Part shown: positions 33,639-41,957 of the stretch, piece after piece
Numbering within the stretch: position 1 is the first letter of the stretch
Layout: each line of letters begins with the position of its first letter
Assembly (NCBI GenBank): GCA_017432445.1
Contig: JAFRJC010000094.1
Coordinates: 1 to 61,237 of the forward strand
DNA length: 61,237 bases
Origin: Eggerthellaceae bacterium
GTDB lineage: Bacteria; Actinomycetota; Coriobacteriia; Coriobacteriales; Eggerthellaceae
Reading direction: 5' to 3'
Position numbers and translations under genes: made by a program
Notes under the pieces: generated by a model
Told to the model about the DNA's origin: nothing
Databases searched by the model: none
What the model saw: only the letters and a program-made list of their open reading frames with translations

Positions 33639-33672
33639 TTCGGAACGCTTTGTCTGCTCTAAGCATTCCGAA
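33639..33672 (+). promoter_or_regulatory. Leader hairpin upstream of yedE
   Basis: TTCGGAACGCTT (33639-33650) faces AAGCATTCCGAA (33661-33672) with one mismatch and a 10-base loop. It ends 34 bases before the yedE start and could be a leader or attenuator element. No known riboswitch fits. Confidence 0.35.
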
Positions 33673-33706
33673 AGACGCGACATGTTCAGAAAGGATGAAG
33701 GAGTTA

Positions 33707-34771
33707 ATGGAATCCGTAACTAAAGAGCGGGTCATCCTCATCGTCTGTGGCATTGCATTCGCCGTAGTCGCAATTGCGCTGGCCGCGATGGGTAACCCCA
33801 AGAACATGGCTATTTGCATCGCTTGCTTCATTCGCGACACCGCAGGCTCGATGCAGCTTCACACGGCCGCTCCCGTACAGTATTTCCGCCCCGAAATCGT
33901 CGGCATTATCCTTGGCGCCCTGCTCATGGCGCTTGGAACCAAGGAATTCAAAGCCTCTGCCGGCTCCTCGCCGTTCACCCGTTTCGTGCTGGGTTTCTGC
34001 GTAATGGTCGGCTGCCTCGTGTTTTTGGGTTGCCCGCTGCGCATGGTGCTCCGCATGTCTGCAGGCGATCTCAACGCCTGGGTGGCTCTCATAGGCTTTG
34101 CTGCCGGAATCTTCACCGGCGTCATGTTCCTCAAAGGCGGCTTCTCGCTCGGCAAGGCCGCTCCCACCCGCACGATGACCGAAGGATTCGTCTTTCCCGT
34201 CGTCGCACTCGTTCTCTTCATTTTGAGCCTCGTAACGACACTGTTCGTCGCAAGCGCCGAGGGTCCTGGCAGCATGCATGCACCTGTTATCGTGTCGCTT
34301 ATCGGCGGCCTCGTGTTTGGCGCCCTCGCACAGCGTGCGCGCCTGTGCTTTGCCGGAGGCCTGCGTGACACGTTCCTCATCCGCGACGCGTCCGGTCTCA
34401 TCACCGTCGGCATCCTGTTCGTCGGCATGCTCATCTACAACTTGGTGACCGGAGGTTTCAACGTTGGTTTTGCCGAGCAGCCCATCGCCCATTCCGAGGC
34501 GCTGTGGAACATCCTCGGCATGTACGTCGTCGGTTTCGGCGCAACGCTCATGGGCGGCTGCCCGCTTCGTCAACTCGTATTGGCCGGCCAGGGATCGGGC
34601 GACTCCGCCATCTCGATCATCGGCCTGCTCGTTGGCGCTGCATTCGCGCACAACTTCGGCTTGGCGTCGAGCGCTGCTGGTACGACTCCTAATGGTCAGA
34701 TTGCATGCATCGCGTGCATCATCGTTCTGTTCGCAATCGCCTTGCTCAACCTGCGCAAGCAATCCGCCTAG
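33707..34771 (+). CDS. yedE: YedE/YeeE-family membrane protein, putative selenium transporter
   Basis: The 354-residue protein has about ten hydrophobic segments. It contains the cysteine-bearing phrases CIACFIRDTAG, GCPLRMVLRMSAGD and GCPLRQLVLAGQGSGDS. These are typical of the YedE selenium-metabolism family (TIGR04112), relatives of thiosulfate transporters. The frame is open from 33614. The ATG at 33707 follows AAGGAG at a good distance. With YedF and a DUF3343 protein next, it forms the set seen in selenium-using bacteria. Selenium specificity is inferred from family and neighbours. Confidence 0.88.
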   Translation: MESVTKERVILIVCGIAFAVVAIALAAMGNPKNMAICIACFIRDTAGSMQLHTAAPVQYFRPEIVGIILGALLMALGTKEFKASAGSSPFTRFVLGFCVMVGCLVFLGCPLRMVLRMSAGDLNAWVALIGFAAGIFTGVMFLKGGFSLGKAAPTRTMTEGFVFPVVALVLFILSLVTTLFVASAEGPGSMHAPVIVSLIGGLVFGALAQRARLCFAGGLRDTFLIRDASGLITVGILFVGMLIYNLVTGGFNVGFAEQPIAHSEALWNILGMYVVGFGATLMGGCPLRQLVLAGQGSGDSAISIIGLLVGAAFAHNFGLASSAAGTTPNGQIACIACIIVLFAIALLNLRKQSA

Positions 34772-34782
34772 AAAGGATATCC

Positions 34783-34995
34783 ATGATCACTGTCGACGCA
34801 ACTGGACTCTCTTGCCCCGAGCCGGTCATGCTCGCCAAGAAGGCCGCTAAAGACAATCCCGCTGACGAGATTCAGGTGTTGGTGGACAACGCAACGGCAC
34901 GCGACAACATCGTGCGCATGTCACGTGGGGTCAGCCGCACCGCGTCCGTACAGGAAAGCGGCGGAGTTTACACCATCACGCTCGCTCGACCGTAA
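34783..34995 (+). CDS. yedF: TusA/YedF-like sulfur-selenium carrier protein
   Basis: The 70-residue protein has the TusA signature LSCPEPVMLAKKA, whose cysteine carries a persulfide or a selenium group. It begins 12 bases after yedE behind AGAAAGGA. The longer frame starting at 34705 runs into yedE and is not coding. It lacks the C-terminal YedF extension, so it is a short form. Its probable partner is the rhodanese or DUF3343 protein encoded nearby. Confidence 0.85.
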   Translation: MITVDATGLSCPEPVMLAKKAAKDNPADEIQVLVDNATARDNIVRMSRGVSRTASVQESGGVYTITLARP

Positions 34996-35093
34996 GCTAG
35001 ACTCCTCCCCCTTTTTCTGCGTGCGAGGCGGGTTTCTCATTATGTGCGACTCCGCATCCCTTCCCGGCCCGCCTCGCGCGCCCTCTTTATCGC

Positions 35094-35324
35094 ATGAAAC
35101 ACAGTTTGGTTCATACTATCGTGGCATTCGATTGCGTCTCCGACGCGTTTGCCTTCAAGGAGGCAGCGCAGCAGGCGGGCATCGATGGCCGCCTGCGCAC
35201 CATTCCGCGCCAAATTTCAGCAGGCTGTGGTACCGCCTGGGATTCCCCGCCCGGATGGCACGAAGCGATACTAAAGCTAGTGGATGCCAATGACCTGTGC
35301 GTCGAAGGCATCCACTTGCTCTAA
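35094..35324 (+). CDS. DUF3343 putative Se/S carrier protein
   Basis: The 76-residue protein has the DUF3343 pattern, including the motif PRQISAGCGTAW with a conserved cysteine followed by a small loop. DUF3343 is predicted to be a Se/S carrier. It is the third gene of the YedE-YedF-DUF3343 set. No strong ribosome site precedes the ATG. Confidence 0.8.
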   Translation: MKHSLVHTIVAFDCVSDAFAFKEAAQQAGIDGRLRTIPRQISAGCGTAWDSPPGWHEAILKLVDANDLCVEGIHLL

Positions 35325-35337
35325 TAATATCGATACG

Positions 35338-35365
35338 GTGATTGCTGCGGGCAATCGCACTTTTT
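35338..35365 (+). terminator. Terminator of the selenium gene set
   Basis: GTGATTGC pairs with GCAATCGCAC across a short bulge, followed by TTTTT. The T run overlaps the last bases of the convergent universal-stress gene. Confidence 0.75.
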
Positions 35366-35837
35366 ACTTGATGACGAGAACGGGAAGATCGGTTCCGCGC
35401 AGAACGGCGGTGCTCACGCTGCCGAGTGCGCCGCGAATGCCGCTCAGACCGCGACGACCCATGACAATGCAATCGATCTCGTTTTCTTCTGCATATTCGC
35501 AAATGATGTCGCGCGGATTGCCCCGCTTGACGACGATCTTGACGTCGATGTTCTCGGGCAAGCTATCGAAATACTGGGCCACTTGCTCGTGCATCTGCTC
35601 CCTGCTGGCAGACAGGTAGCTCTCACGGAACGTATCGACTTGCTGCTCGTCCAAATCGCCCAATCCGGCCATGCGAGCCGCAACTTCAAACGACGAATAG
35701 TCGAAATCCGTCATGCCCGTAACCTGAAGCACCGTGATGTCGACAGGCTCATCGCATGTGCCCATCTCGATTGCCGTAGCCAGCGCACGCCTCGAGCAGT
35801 CGGAGCCGTCGAAGGGAACGAGAATGTTGGTGTACAT
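35364..35837 (-). CDS. Universal stress protein (UspA family)
   Basis: The 157-residue protein opens MYTNILVPFDGSDCSRRAL and has the nucleotide-binding signature GRRGLSGIRGALGSVS near the C-terminus. UspA proteins bind ATP or AMP and help cells survive stress. It lies 15 bases after the ion antiporter gene, so the two are co-transcribed. Confidence 0.92.
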   Translation of the reverse strand: MYTNILVPFDGSDCSRRALATAIEMGTCDEPVDITVLQVTGMTDFDYSSFEVAARMAGLGDLDEQQVDTFRESYLSASREQMHEQVAQYFDSLPENIDVKIVVKRGNPRDIICEYAEENEIDCIVMGRRGLSGIRGALGSVSTAVLRGTDLPVLVIK

Positions 35838-35852
35838 GTGTGCCTCCTGTCT

Positions 35853-37232
35853 CTATAAGAAGAATACGATCGTGTCGACGATGAATATCGGTATCAATAT
35901 TGCCACAGACCAGCCGATGTAGGCAAAGAAGCTCGGCATCTTGATTCCAGCGCTCTCGGCGATGTTCTTAACCATGAAGTTGGGGGCATTGCCGATGTAG
36001 GTGACTGCGCCCATGAACACGGCACCAGCTGAGATGGCGAGGAGCATCGGCTGTGCAACGTTGCCAACGGTCGTCGCGACCGCAGTCGGATCCGTCGAGC
36101 CGATGGCACCGGCAGCCGTGAGGAACACGACGTACGTGGGCGAGTTATCGAGGAAGGACGACAGGGCACCGGTTGCCCAGAAGAACTTGAGCGGCGTGTC
36201 GATGCCGATGGAGCCACCGTAGGCACGCAGGAGCGCAAGCGCGGGAATCATTGTGATGAAGATGCCGATGAACAGCTTGGCAACTTCGGCGATTGGCGCC
36301 CACTCGAAGTTGTTGCGACGGCGCAGCGTCTTTGGCGTCGTAACCCAGGACAGGATGAGGGCCACGAGGATGAGACCGATCTGGACGACGTAGTCGATGC
36401 CGACGTGCACGCCGAAAATCTCGATGCCGAACGTCTTGCCCGTCGCCGGATCGATGAACATTTCCATCTGGGGGATGGAGCCGTTCAGGATGACAGCCAC
36501 GATGATAAGCGCGAGGAAGGCGAAGTTGTGCCCGCCTTCGATGCCGATCGGCGTGCGCTCATCTGCTGCATCCATCAACTCGAGCGCTTCCTTGCCCTCT
36601 TGGCCTTCGCGCGCAACGAAGCGACGATCGAGTACGACGAAGATAATCATAATCAAGACCATGTTCAGGATGAGCAGCGGCCAGATGTGCATGAGCGTCC
36701 AGAAGAAAGGAACGCCGCGCAGGTAGCCCAAGAACAGCGGCGGGTCGCCAAGCGGCGTCAAGCAACCACCCATGTTCGCTACGGTGAAGATGAAGAAGAT
36801 GACGATGTGCGCCTTGTGCCTGCGCCACTGGTTGGCACGCAGCACGGGGCGGATCAGGAGCATGGCAGCACCGGTCGTACCGACCCAACTTGCCAGAAAC
36901 GAACCGATGAGCAGCAATATGACGTTATTACGTGTCGTACCGACGATCGTGCCCTTAACATGGATGCCGCCCGCAACGACAAACAGTCCCAGCAGCAGGA
37001 CGATGAAGGGGATGTAGTCTCCTACGATGGTTTCGGATAATTGCTCGGCTGTAATCTCCGGTCCGAAGAAGATAATGAACGGAACGAGGAAGACAGCTGC
37101 CCAGAAGGCGGCAACGTGCAGTTCGTGGCTTTCCCACCATTCACCTCTCACAAGGGGAAAGATTGCAATCGACAAAAGCATGCCGACAAACGGGATAATG
37201 CTCCAGATGGGAAGCAGTTGACCGAGTTCCAT
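35853..37232 (-). CDS. NhaD-like sodium:proton antiporter (ion transporter superfamily)
   Basis: The 459-residue protein has about eleven or twelve hydrophobic segments. It carries the phrase NMGGCLTPLGDPPLFLGYL, typical of the NhaD/CitMHS/ArsB superfamily, and WVGTTGAAMLLIRP. The best reading is a sodium:proton antiporter, but dicarboxylate or arsenite transport cannot be excluded from sequence alone. It begins the operon with the stress protein. Confidence 0.8.
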   Translation of the reverse strand: MELGQLLPIWSIIPFVGMLLSIAIFPLVRGEWWESHELHVAAFWAAVFLVPFIIFFGPEITAEQLSETIVGDYIPFIVLLLGLFVVAGGIHVKGTIVGTTRNNVILLLIGSFLASWVGTTGAAMLLIRPVLRANQWRRHKAHIVIFFIFTVANMGGCLTPLGDPPLFLGYLRGVPFFWTLMHIWPLLILNMVLIMIIFVVLDRRFVAREGQEGKEALELMDAADERTPIGIEGGHNFAFLALIIVAVILNGSIPQMEMFIDPATGKTFGIEIFGVHVGIDYVVQIGLILVALILSWVTTPKTLRRRNNFEWAPIAEVAKLFIGIFITMIPALALLRAYGGSIGIDTPLKFFWATGALSSFLDNSPTYVVFLTAAGAIGSTDPTAVATTVGNVAQPMLLAISAGAVFMGAVTYIGNAPNFMVKNIAESAGIKMPSFFAYIGWSVAILIPIFIVDTIVFFL

Positions 37233-37437
37233 AAAACAACGCTCACTTACTCTTTGGGGCCATTAGACAATTGAATCACGATTACTGTGAACAATGGGTA
37301 CTGATATATCATCGATTCTAGAAGCCATTTCGTCAATATGAAACGCTCGTTTTTGCATGACACATCGGTGTCTGGCGCTCGAAAACTGACGGCATCTCAA
37401 ATAGTGTTGATGATTATTTTTGTGCAAAACGCCTAAT

Positions 37438-37929
37438 CTATACGGTGATCACGTGAACCGCGTTGCCGTGCTCCTCAACCAGTCTGATAAGGTCTTTGGC
37501 TTGAAGCCATACTGTCGCGGTGTTGTCATTGGGATGCACGCCAATGCGGCCCTCGCCCGCCAGGAAATCCTCGTCGATATAGAGCTGAACCTTGCGCTCG
37601 TCGTCATTGAGAAGGCCAAGAGGGGTTACAGCACCAGCGATGAGTTTCATGATTGCCATGAGGTCGTCTTCGGACGCAAAGCGCAGCGGACGCGTTTCGT
37701 AGGTCTTCCGGAATTCCTTCAGGTCAACCCGCTTGTCACCCCTCACGGTGATCAGGTAGTAATTGCGCTTCTTATCGTCGCGCACGAACAGGTTTTTCGC
37801 ATCATCGCCGGGATACGGAAGGTCGACTGCGTCGAGTTCCTCCATGTTGTATACGGCTTCGTGCTCTGTGACCTCGTACTCGACACCTGAAGCCGTCAAG
37901 AAGTCGTACGTTTGCTGCTTGTCCATCAT
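37438..37929 (-). CDS. Prolyl-tRNA synthetase-associated (YbaK/PrdX-like) editing domain protein
   Basis: The 163-residue protein is a stand-alone YbaK-fold deacylase that probably removes wrongly attached amino acids from tRNA(Pro). It opens with YDFLTASGVEYEVTEHEAVYNMEEL. It contains KNLFVRDDKKRNYYLITV with the conserved lysine, GAVTPLGL, and IGVHPNDNTATVWL near the C-terminus. It is alone in its transcript. Confidence 0.88.
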   Translation of the reverse strand: MMDKQQTYDFLTASGVEYEVTEHEAVYNMEELDAVDLPYPGDDAKNLFVRDDKKRNYYLITVRGDKRVDLKEFRKTYETRPLRFASEDDLMAIMKLIAGAVTPLGLLNDDERKVQLYIDEDFLAGEGRIGVHPNDNTATVWLQAKDLIRLVEEHGNAVHVITV

Positions 37930-38011
37930 GCTCTCCTATCTCTTGGACATTGCAGATTGCTCTATATCGCTCCCTTGACCCTGTTGCATGAAGGGACTAT
38001 CGGGAATGGCG

Positions 38012-38674
38012 TTAAAACGCCGGGATCACCTCTCCAGGCGCGATATGCATGAACCGGTCTTCCGGCCACGGACCCGCAACCAGCTGCTCGATGTAAGTGA
38101 GCTCCACGGGATGCGTCCGCGTCTCGAGCTCGGCGATATCGCAGATGATCTTCGTCTTTTCCATTAAATCTGGAATGGAGTACAGACCCGCGTCCAAATA
38201 GGTCATCGTCCGATAATGGGCGTACATCATCTCCGTGAACTGAACTGCGGTTTCCTCTCCATACTTGTCCACCATGTAGTAGTACTCCTGCACGATGTTG
38301 TGATCGGCGTCCATCCAGCCGTCGGTCATGAACATCGAAGCATATTCGGCTGAATAGGCCTCACGGGCCTTCTGGGAGTTGAACAGGATCGAGATGCAAT
38401 CGTCCACCTTCGGAATGATGATCTCGAAATCACCTGCGGTAACCCCCTTGATGGCGTTGCCGCAGTTCGCGTACCCCAACAGCACGCGATCGACATCCTG
38501 CAATCCGTCAAGCGTTTCCTGCACTGCCGCATTGAGCTTGACCGGGAAGTTATGCAGGCCCCTATCGACCCACACGACAGGGATATCCGTGCCAAGCTTT
38601 TCCTGCACGTGCTCGATTTCCAGAGTCAACGCCTTGCAGGCGACTATGACTTCGCGTCCAGTGCGCTCGATCAT
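38012..38674 (-). CDS. DUF1638 domain protein
   Basis: The 220-residue protein begins MIERTGREVIVACKALTLEIE. It holds LLGYANCGNAIKG and IIPKVDDCISILF, typical of DUF1638, found next to corrinoid methyltransferases in methanogens and anaerobic bacteria. A second ATG lies six codons upstream at 38692. I chose 38674 because GAGGTGGGAAG precedes it. It follows the methyl-tetrahydrofolate transferase gene on the same strand, but a hairpin separates them. Paired conserved cysteines suggest a metal or cofactor role; none is proven. Confidence 0.85.
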   Translation of the reverse strand: MIERTGREVIVACKALTLEIEHVQEKLGTDIPVVWVDRGLHNFPVKLNAAVQETLDGLQDVDRVLLGYANCGNAIKGVTAGDFEIIIPKVDDCISILFNSQKAREAYSAEYASMFMTDGWMDADHNIVQEYYYMVDKYGEETAVQFTEMMYAHYRTMTYLDAGLYSIPDLMEKTKIICDIAELETRTHPVELTYIEQLVAGPWPEDRFMHIAPGEVIPAF

Positions 38675-38730
38675 CGTATCTTCCCACCTCATTTGCTGAA
38701 TCGCCTAATCAAGTTGCATGTATGCGCAAA

Positions 38731-38763
38731 ACTAGGATATCTCTTAGGGGATATCTCACCTAG
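38731..38763. promoter_or_regulatory. Direct-repeat operator candidate upstream of DUF1638
   Basis: GGATATCTC occurs twice (38734-38742 and 38748-38756), 14 bases apart, bracketed by CTAGG and CCTAGG. It lies about 60-90 bases upstream of the DUF1638 start. Confidence 0.45.
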
Positions 38764-38869
38764 GACAAAGCGCAGGAAAAGTGCGCGCACATGCAGCTTC
38801 AGTAGGCAAAGGAAAACATCTCTATAGGCAAAACCCGCCAGAGACCCAGGTTTCACATAGCCATTAAAT

Positions 38870-38899
38870 AGGGCCGAAGCCTTTAGAGGCTTCGGCCCT
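38870..38899 (-). terminator. Terminator-like hairpin after the methyltransferase gene
   Basis: A perfect 13-bp stem (38870-38882 with 38887-38899) with a 4-base loop lies 33 bases past the stop at 38932. On the minus strand it is followed by TATTTAA. Confidence 0.7.
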
Positions 38900-38931
38900 C
38901 CTTGCTTCAAGCGAGTTGTCCGCCTCGTACC

Positions 38932-39738
38932 TTAATCCTTCTTGGGACCAAACAGGTTGTTGCGGAAGCCCTTGAGGTAATTCTTGCAGTAGCTGTCGTT
39001 GCCGAGCAGAGCATCGGTGGCGAACATGGCAGCGAGCATGTCCCTGGAAGTCGGGTCCATGATGGCGCTGTCCATACCCTTGGCCATGGCCAGGGACAGG
39101 AACTGCATGTTGATGGCCTTGCGGTACGGCAGACCATAGCTGATGTTGGAAAGGCCACTGGTGAAGTGGACGTCCGGGAAGTCAGCCTTGATGAGCTCGA
39201 CGGCCTCGATGAAGTTGAGGAACGACTGCTGGTTGGTGCCAAGCGTGGTTACCAGCGGGTCAAACAGGATGTTGTCGTGATCGACGCCATACTCGTCAAC
39301 CTTGGCCATGATCTTCTTGGCGATTTCGTACTTGACCTTCGGGTCATCGGGAATACCGTCGTCGTCGCAGGTCAGAGCAACAACTTTCCACTCGGTGCCA
39401 GCGATGGCGGGAAGGATGACGTCGCACTTGTTGCCTTCCAGAGAAATGGAGTTCAGGCAGCCGACCTCGTTAGCATAAGGAATCATGTCAACGACGACCT
39501 GGGGGTCGGGGCTGTCGATGCACAGCGGGGTGTCAGTAACTTCCTGGACGAGATCCATGAGCCACTTCATGGTCTCATGCTCGATCTCGGGCTCGACGCC
39601 TGCGCACACGTCAATGTAAGTGGCGCCAGCATCAGCCTGAGCCTTGGCGATGTACTTAATGTACTCATCGTCATGAGCCCTGATGGCCTCGAGGGTCTTC
39701 GGCACGAATCCGTTGATTTTCTCGCCGATGATAATCAT
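38932..39738 (-). CDS. Methyltetrahydrofolate:corrinoid methyltransferase (AcsE/MtgA-like)
   Basis: The 268-residue protein is a pterin-binding TIM barrel of the dihydropteroate synthase/MeTr family. It opens with MIIIGEKINGF and has DVCAGVEPE, PLCIDSPDP, NSISLEGNK and DPLVTTLGT in order. It should move a methyl group between the corrinoid protein at 44942-45583 and tetrahydrofolate. That makes it the MtgA-like exit step of the cluster. Direction and physiological acceptor are inferred. Confidence 0.92.
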   Translation of the reverse strand: MIIIGEKINGFVPKTLEAIRAHDDEYIKYIAKAQADAGATYIDVCAGVEPEIEHETMKWLMDLVQEVTDTPLCIDSPDPQVVVDMIPYANEVGCLNSISLEGNKCDVILPAIAGTEWKVVALTCDDDGIPDDPKVKYEIAKKIMAKVDEYGVDHDNILFDPLVTTLGTNQQSFLNFIEAVELIKADFPDVHFTSGLSNISYGLPYRKAINMQFLSLAMAKGMDSAIMDPTSRDMLAAMFATDALLGNDSYCKNYLKGFRNNLFGPKKD

Positions 39739-39774
39739 TACTCGAACCTACCTTTCAATCCAGTTCCTTATATC

Positions 39775-39810
39775 AGTAGTGCTATGGCCACTCGGACCAT
39801 AGCACCTACT
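39775..39810 (-). repeat. Intercistronic hairpin
   Basis: GTGCTATGG (39779-39787) pairs with CCATAGCAC (39797-39805), extended by AGTA/TACT with one bulged base. It may protect or limit the message between the hydantoinase-like and methyltransferase genes. Confidence 0.6.
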
Positions 39811-39815
39811 TACGT

Positions 39816-41855
39816 TTAATCGTCCATCGTCATACCGCGACCGCGGGTATCGACGAAGAAGTGCTCTTTGTGTTCTTCCTGTTCCCATTCGGGCGTATCG
39901 GTCGCGAGAGCGTCGATGTTGGTCTCGATGTAGATGTCGCCATCGCCTTCGCCGTCGCCGGAGGTCGCGTAAACGTCATCAACGGTAACCGTGATCTCCG
40001 GATTCTTGACGCCGTTTTCGTTGGCGAGCTCGCGTGCTTTGTCCTCTGCAAACTTACGCCCATATTCACGCGCATCATCCAGCTCCTGGAAGAACTTCCT
40101 CTCCCATGCGGAGTGCAGGTTGAAGCCATCGTTGTTGTCGCCAGGCGTGATGAGGATCTTGACGGTCTCCATAACACGGCCGACTGCCGAACCGATGGCG
40201 TTTGCAACCTCGGAATGCGGCGGCACGATGAGCCTGCAGCCGATGCGCTCGGCCATTGGCGGCAACCACTGAGCAATAGGCGCACCGACGCCGATAAGCG
40301 GAATGGTGGGGTTGGTGTTCGCCTTGAAATAGGATTCGCCTTGCGGATGCAGTTGCTTCTGGAAGAAGTACCACGCACCCGGATCCTCCTTAAGGTCGAA
40401 TCCGCCGCCCTCGTAGTTGACCAAACTCTGGCAGGCCGCATAGGCGAGCTCATCGATTACGCGATCCGTAGCATCATGCAAGAACACGTCAAACGTCTTG
40501 TTGAAACGTTTTCCGAGCAAGGTCACGGCGAGCTTCGATGCCTCGTCATCCCAAATCTTGATTTCGCCGCTTGCATGGAGCAAGTCGGTCGGCGTAACGG
40601 AAATGCGACCAAGCACTCCGGCTTGCACGAGGCGGTTGAAGTTCAAGAGGTTCGGCATGGTGTCAAGCCTCTTCGAAATCTCGAAGATGTTATGAGGGCC
40701 ATCTTCCAACGTGCCGATAACGCGCTTCTCAAGATCGCTGTAGACGTTGGTCGCATTCAGGTTCTTGATCTCGAAGCAGTCGACGACCTGCACGTAGTTC
40801 AGCAGGTAACCATACGGAATGTCGACCAGTTCGAGTTCGCGATACAGGTATGGATGCTCAGAAACACCAACGCAAATAGGAATGACGCGCGTCGGACCTA
40901 CGTGCAGCTTGCGCTCCATGTCCATCCAGACGTAACTGTCGCCACCAAGACCGAACGTGCTGATAGCAGCAGCTTTGACGCGGGTTCGGAAACCGCCGAC
41001 GTAGGCGCCTTCCTCGTCGATGCGCGGGACACCGTTCTTCACGACTGCAACATCGCTCGTCGTGCCGCCCATGTCGAACACGAAAGAGTCTTTCTCGTTC
41101 GAAAGGAACGACGCGCCGATAATGGAAGCCGCAGGACCCGAAAGCATGGTCTCGATGGGCTTGTCTTTCGCCTTTTCCTCGCCGATGAGCGTTCCGTCGC
41201 CGCGCACCACCATAATCGGAGCCTTGATGCCCTTGCGGTCCAGCGAAATGCGCACTGACTTCATCAGGTAGGCAATGATCGGCATGAGCTTGGCATTGAG
41301 GACCGTCGTGACCGTGCGCTCGTAGATGCCAAGGGAGCGCGTCAAGTCATGTGCACACACGACAGGTATGTCGAGCACTTCCTTGACAAGGTCTTTAACC
41401 ATAATCTCGTGCTCCGGGTTGCGCACACTCAGATAACCCGAAACGGCAATGGCGTCAACCTGCCCGCGCATTGACTCAAGTGCTTCGCGCACGGCAGCCT
41501 CATCGAACGGCTCCTTCTCGAAACCTTTGACGTTGTGGCCGCCCGGAACTACGCGGATGCAGGTCGCAGGGATTTCTTTTTTGGGGTCAGGGGTATATCC
41601 GAGCATGATAAGCCCGACTTCGCAGCCTGCGCCTTCGACGATGGCGTTCGTTGCCAGCGTCGTCGACATCGACACGACTTCAATCTTATCAAGATCATCG
41701 AATTCCACGGCTTCGATGACGCGCGTGATGCCGATGCTTAGATCCTCACGCGTCGTGCGGCTCTTGGCCTTTGCAAGCACTTCACGCTTTACGCGGTCGA
41801 ACACTACACCGTCAGTATACGTTCCTCCCGTATCAATACCCAATACTAATGACAT
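39816..41855 (-). CDS. Hydantoinase/oxoprolinase (HyuA-like) ATPase-fold protein
   Basis: The 679-residue protein is of the hydantoinase A/oxoprolinase family, with the ASKHA ATP-binding fold. It opens LGIDTGGTYTDGVVFD and contains FDMGGTTSDVAVV in the middle. It ends with a C-terminal region rich in acidic residues. Family members open hydantoin or oxoproline rings with ATP. It lies between two MttB genes and the methyltransferase gene, with a good ribosome site (AAAGGGGG). No RamA/DUF4445-type reductive activator is found nearby. That raises the possibility that this ATPase either opens a substrate ring or helps reactivate the corrinoid protein. Both ideas are inference. Confidence 0.85.
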   Translation of the reverse strand: MSLVLGIDTGGTYTDGVVFDRVKREVLAKAKSRTTREDLSIGITRVIEAVEFDDLDKIEVVSMSTTLATNAIVEGAGCEVGLIMLGYTPDPKKEIPATCIRVVPGGHNVKGFEKEPFDEAAVREALESMRGQVDAIAVSGYLSVRNPEHEIMVKDLVKEVLDIPVVCAHDLTRSLGIYERTVTTVLNAKLMPIIAYLMKSVRISLDRKGIKAPIMVVRGDGTLIGEEKAKDKPIETMLSGPAASIIGASFLSNEKDSFVFDMGGTTSDVAVVKNGVPRIDEEGAYVGGFRTRVKAAAISTFGLGGDSYVWMDMERKLHVGPTRVIPICVGVSEHPYLYRELELVDIPYGYLLNYVQVVDCFEIKNLNATNVYSDLEKRVIGTLEDGPHNIFEISKRLDTMPNLLNFNRLVQAGVLGRISVTPTDLLHASGEIKIWDDEASKLAVTLLGKRFNKTFDVFLHDATDRVIDELAYAACQSLVNYEGGGFDLKEDPGAWYFFQKQLHPQGESYFKANTNPTIPLIGVGAPIAQWLPPMAERIGCRLIVPPHSEVANAIGSAVGRVMETVKILITPGDNNDGFNLHSAWERKFFQELDDAREYGRKFAEDKARELANENGVKNPEITVTVDDVYATSGDGEGDGDIYIETNIDALATDTPEWEQEEHKEHFFVDTRGRGMTMDD

Positions 41856-41884
41856 ATCATTGCCCCCTTTATAACTCCTAGGAA

Positions 41885-41914
41885 CGGGGAAACCGCCTAT
41901 TGGCAGTTTCCCCG
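41885..41914 (-). repeat. Intercistronic hairpin after an MttB gene
   Basis: CGGGGAAAC (41885-41893) pairs with GTTTCCCCG (41906-41914), with an inner GCC/GGC pair. It separates the MttB gene from the hydantoinase-like gene and has no T run, so it may be a partial terminator or stabiliser. Confidence 0.6.
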
Positions 41915-41957
41915 CGCTCTATCTAGAAGCTATATGTTGTTCGAAGTGACACTCAGA

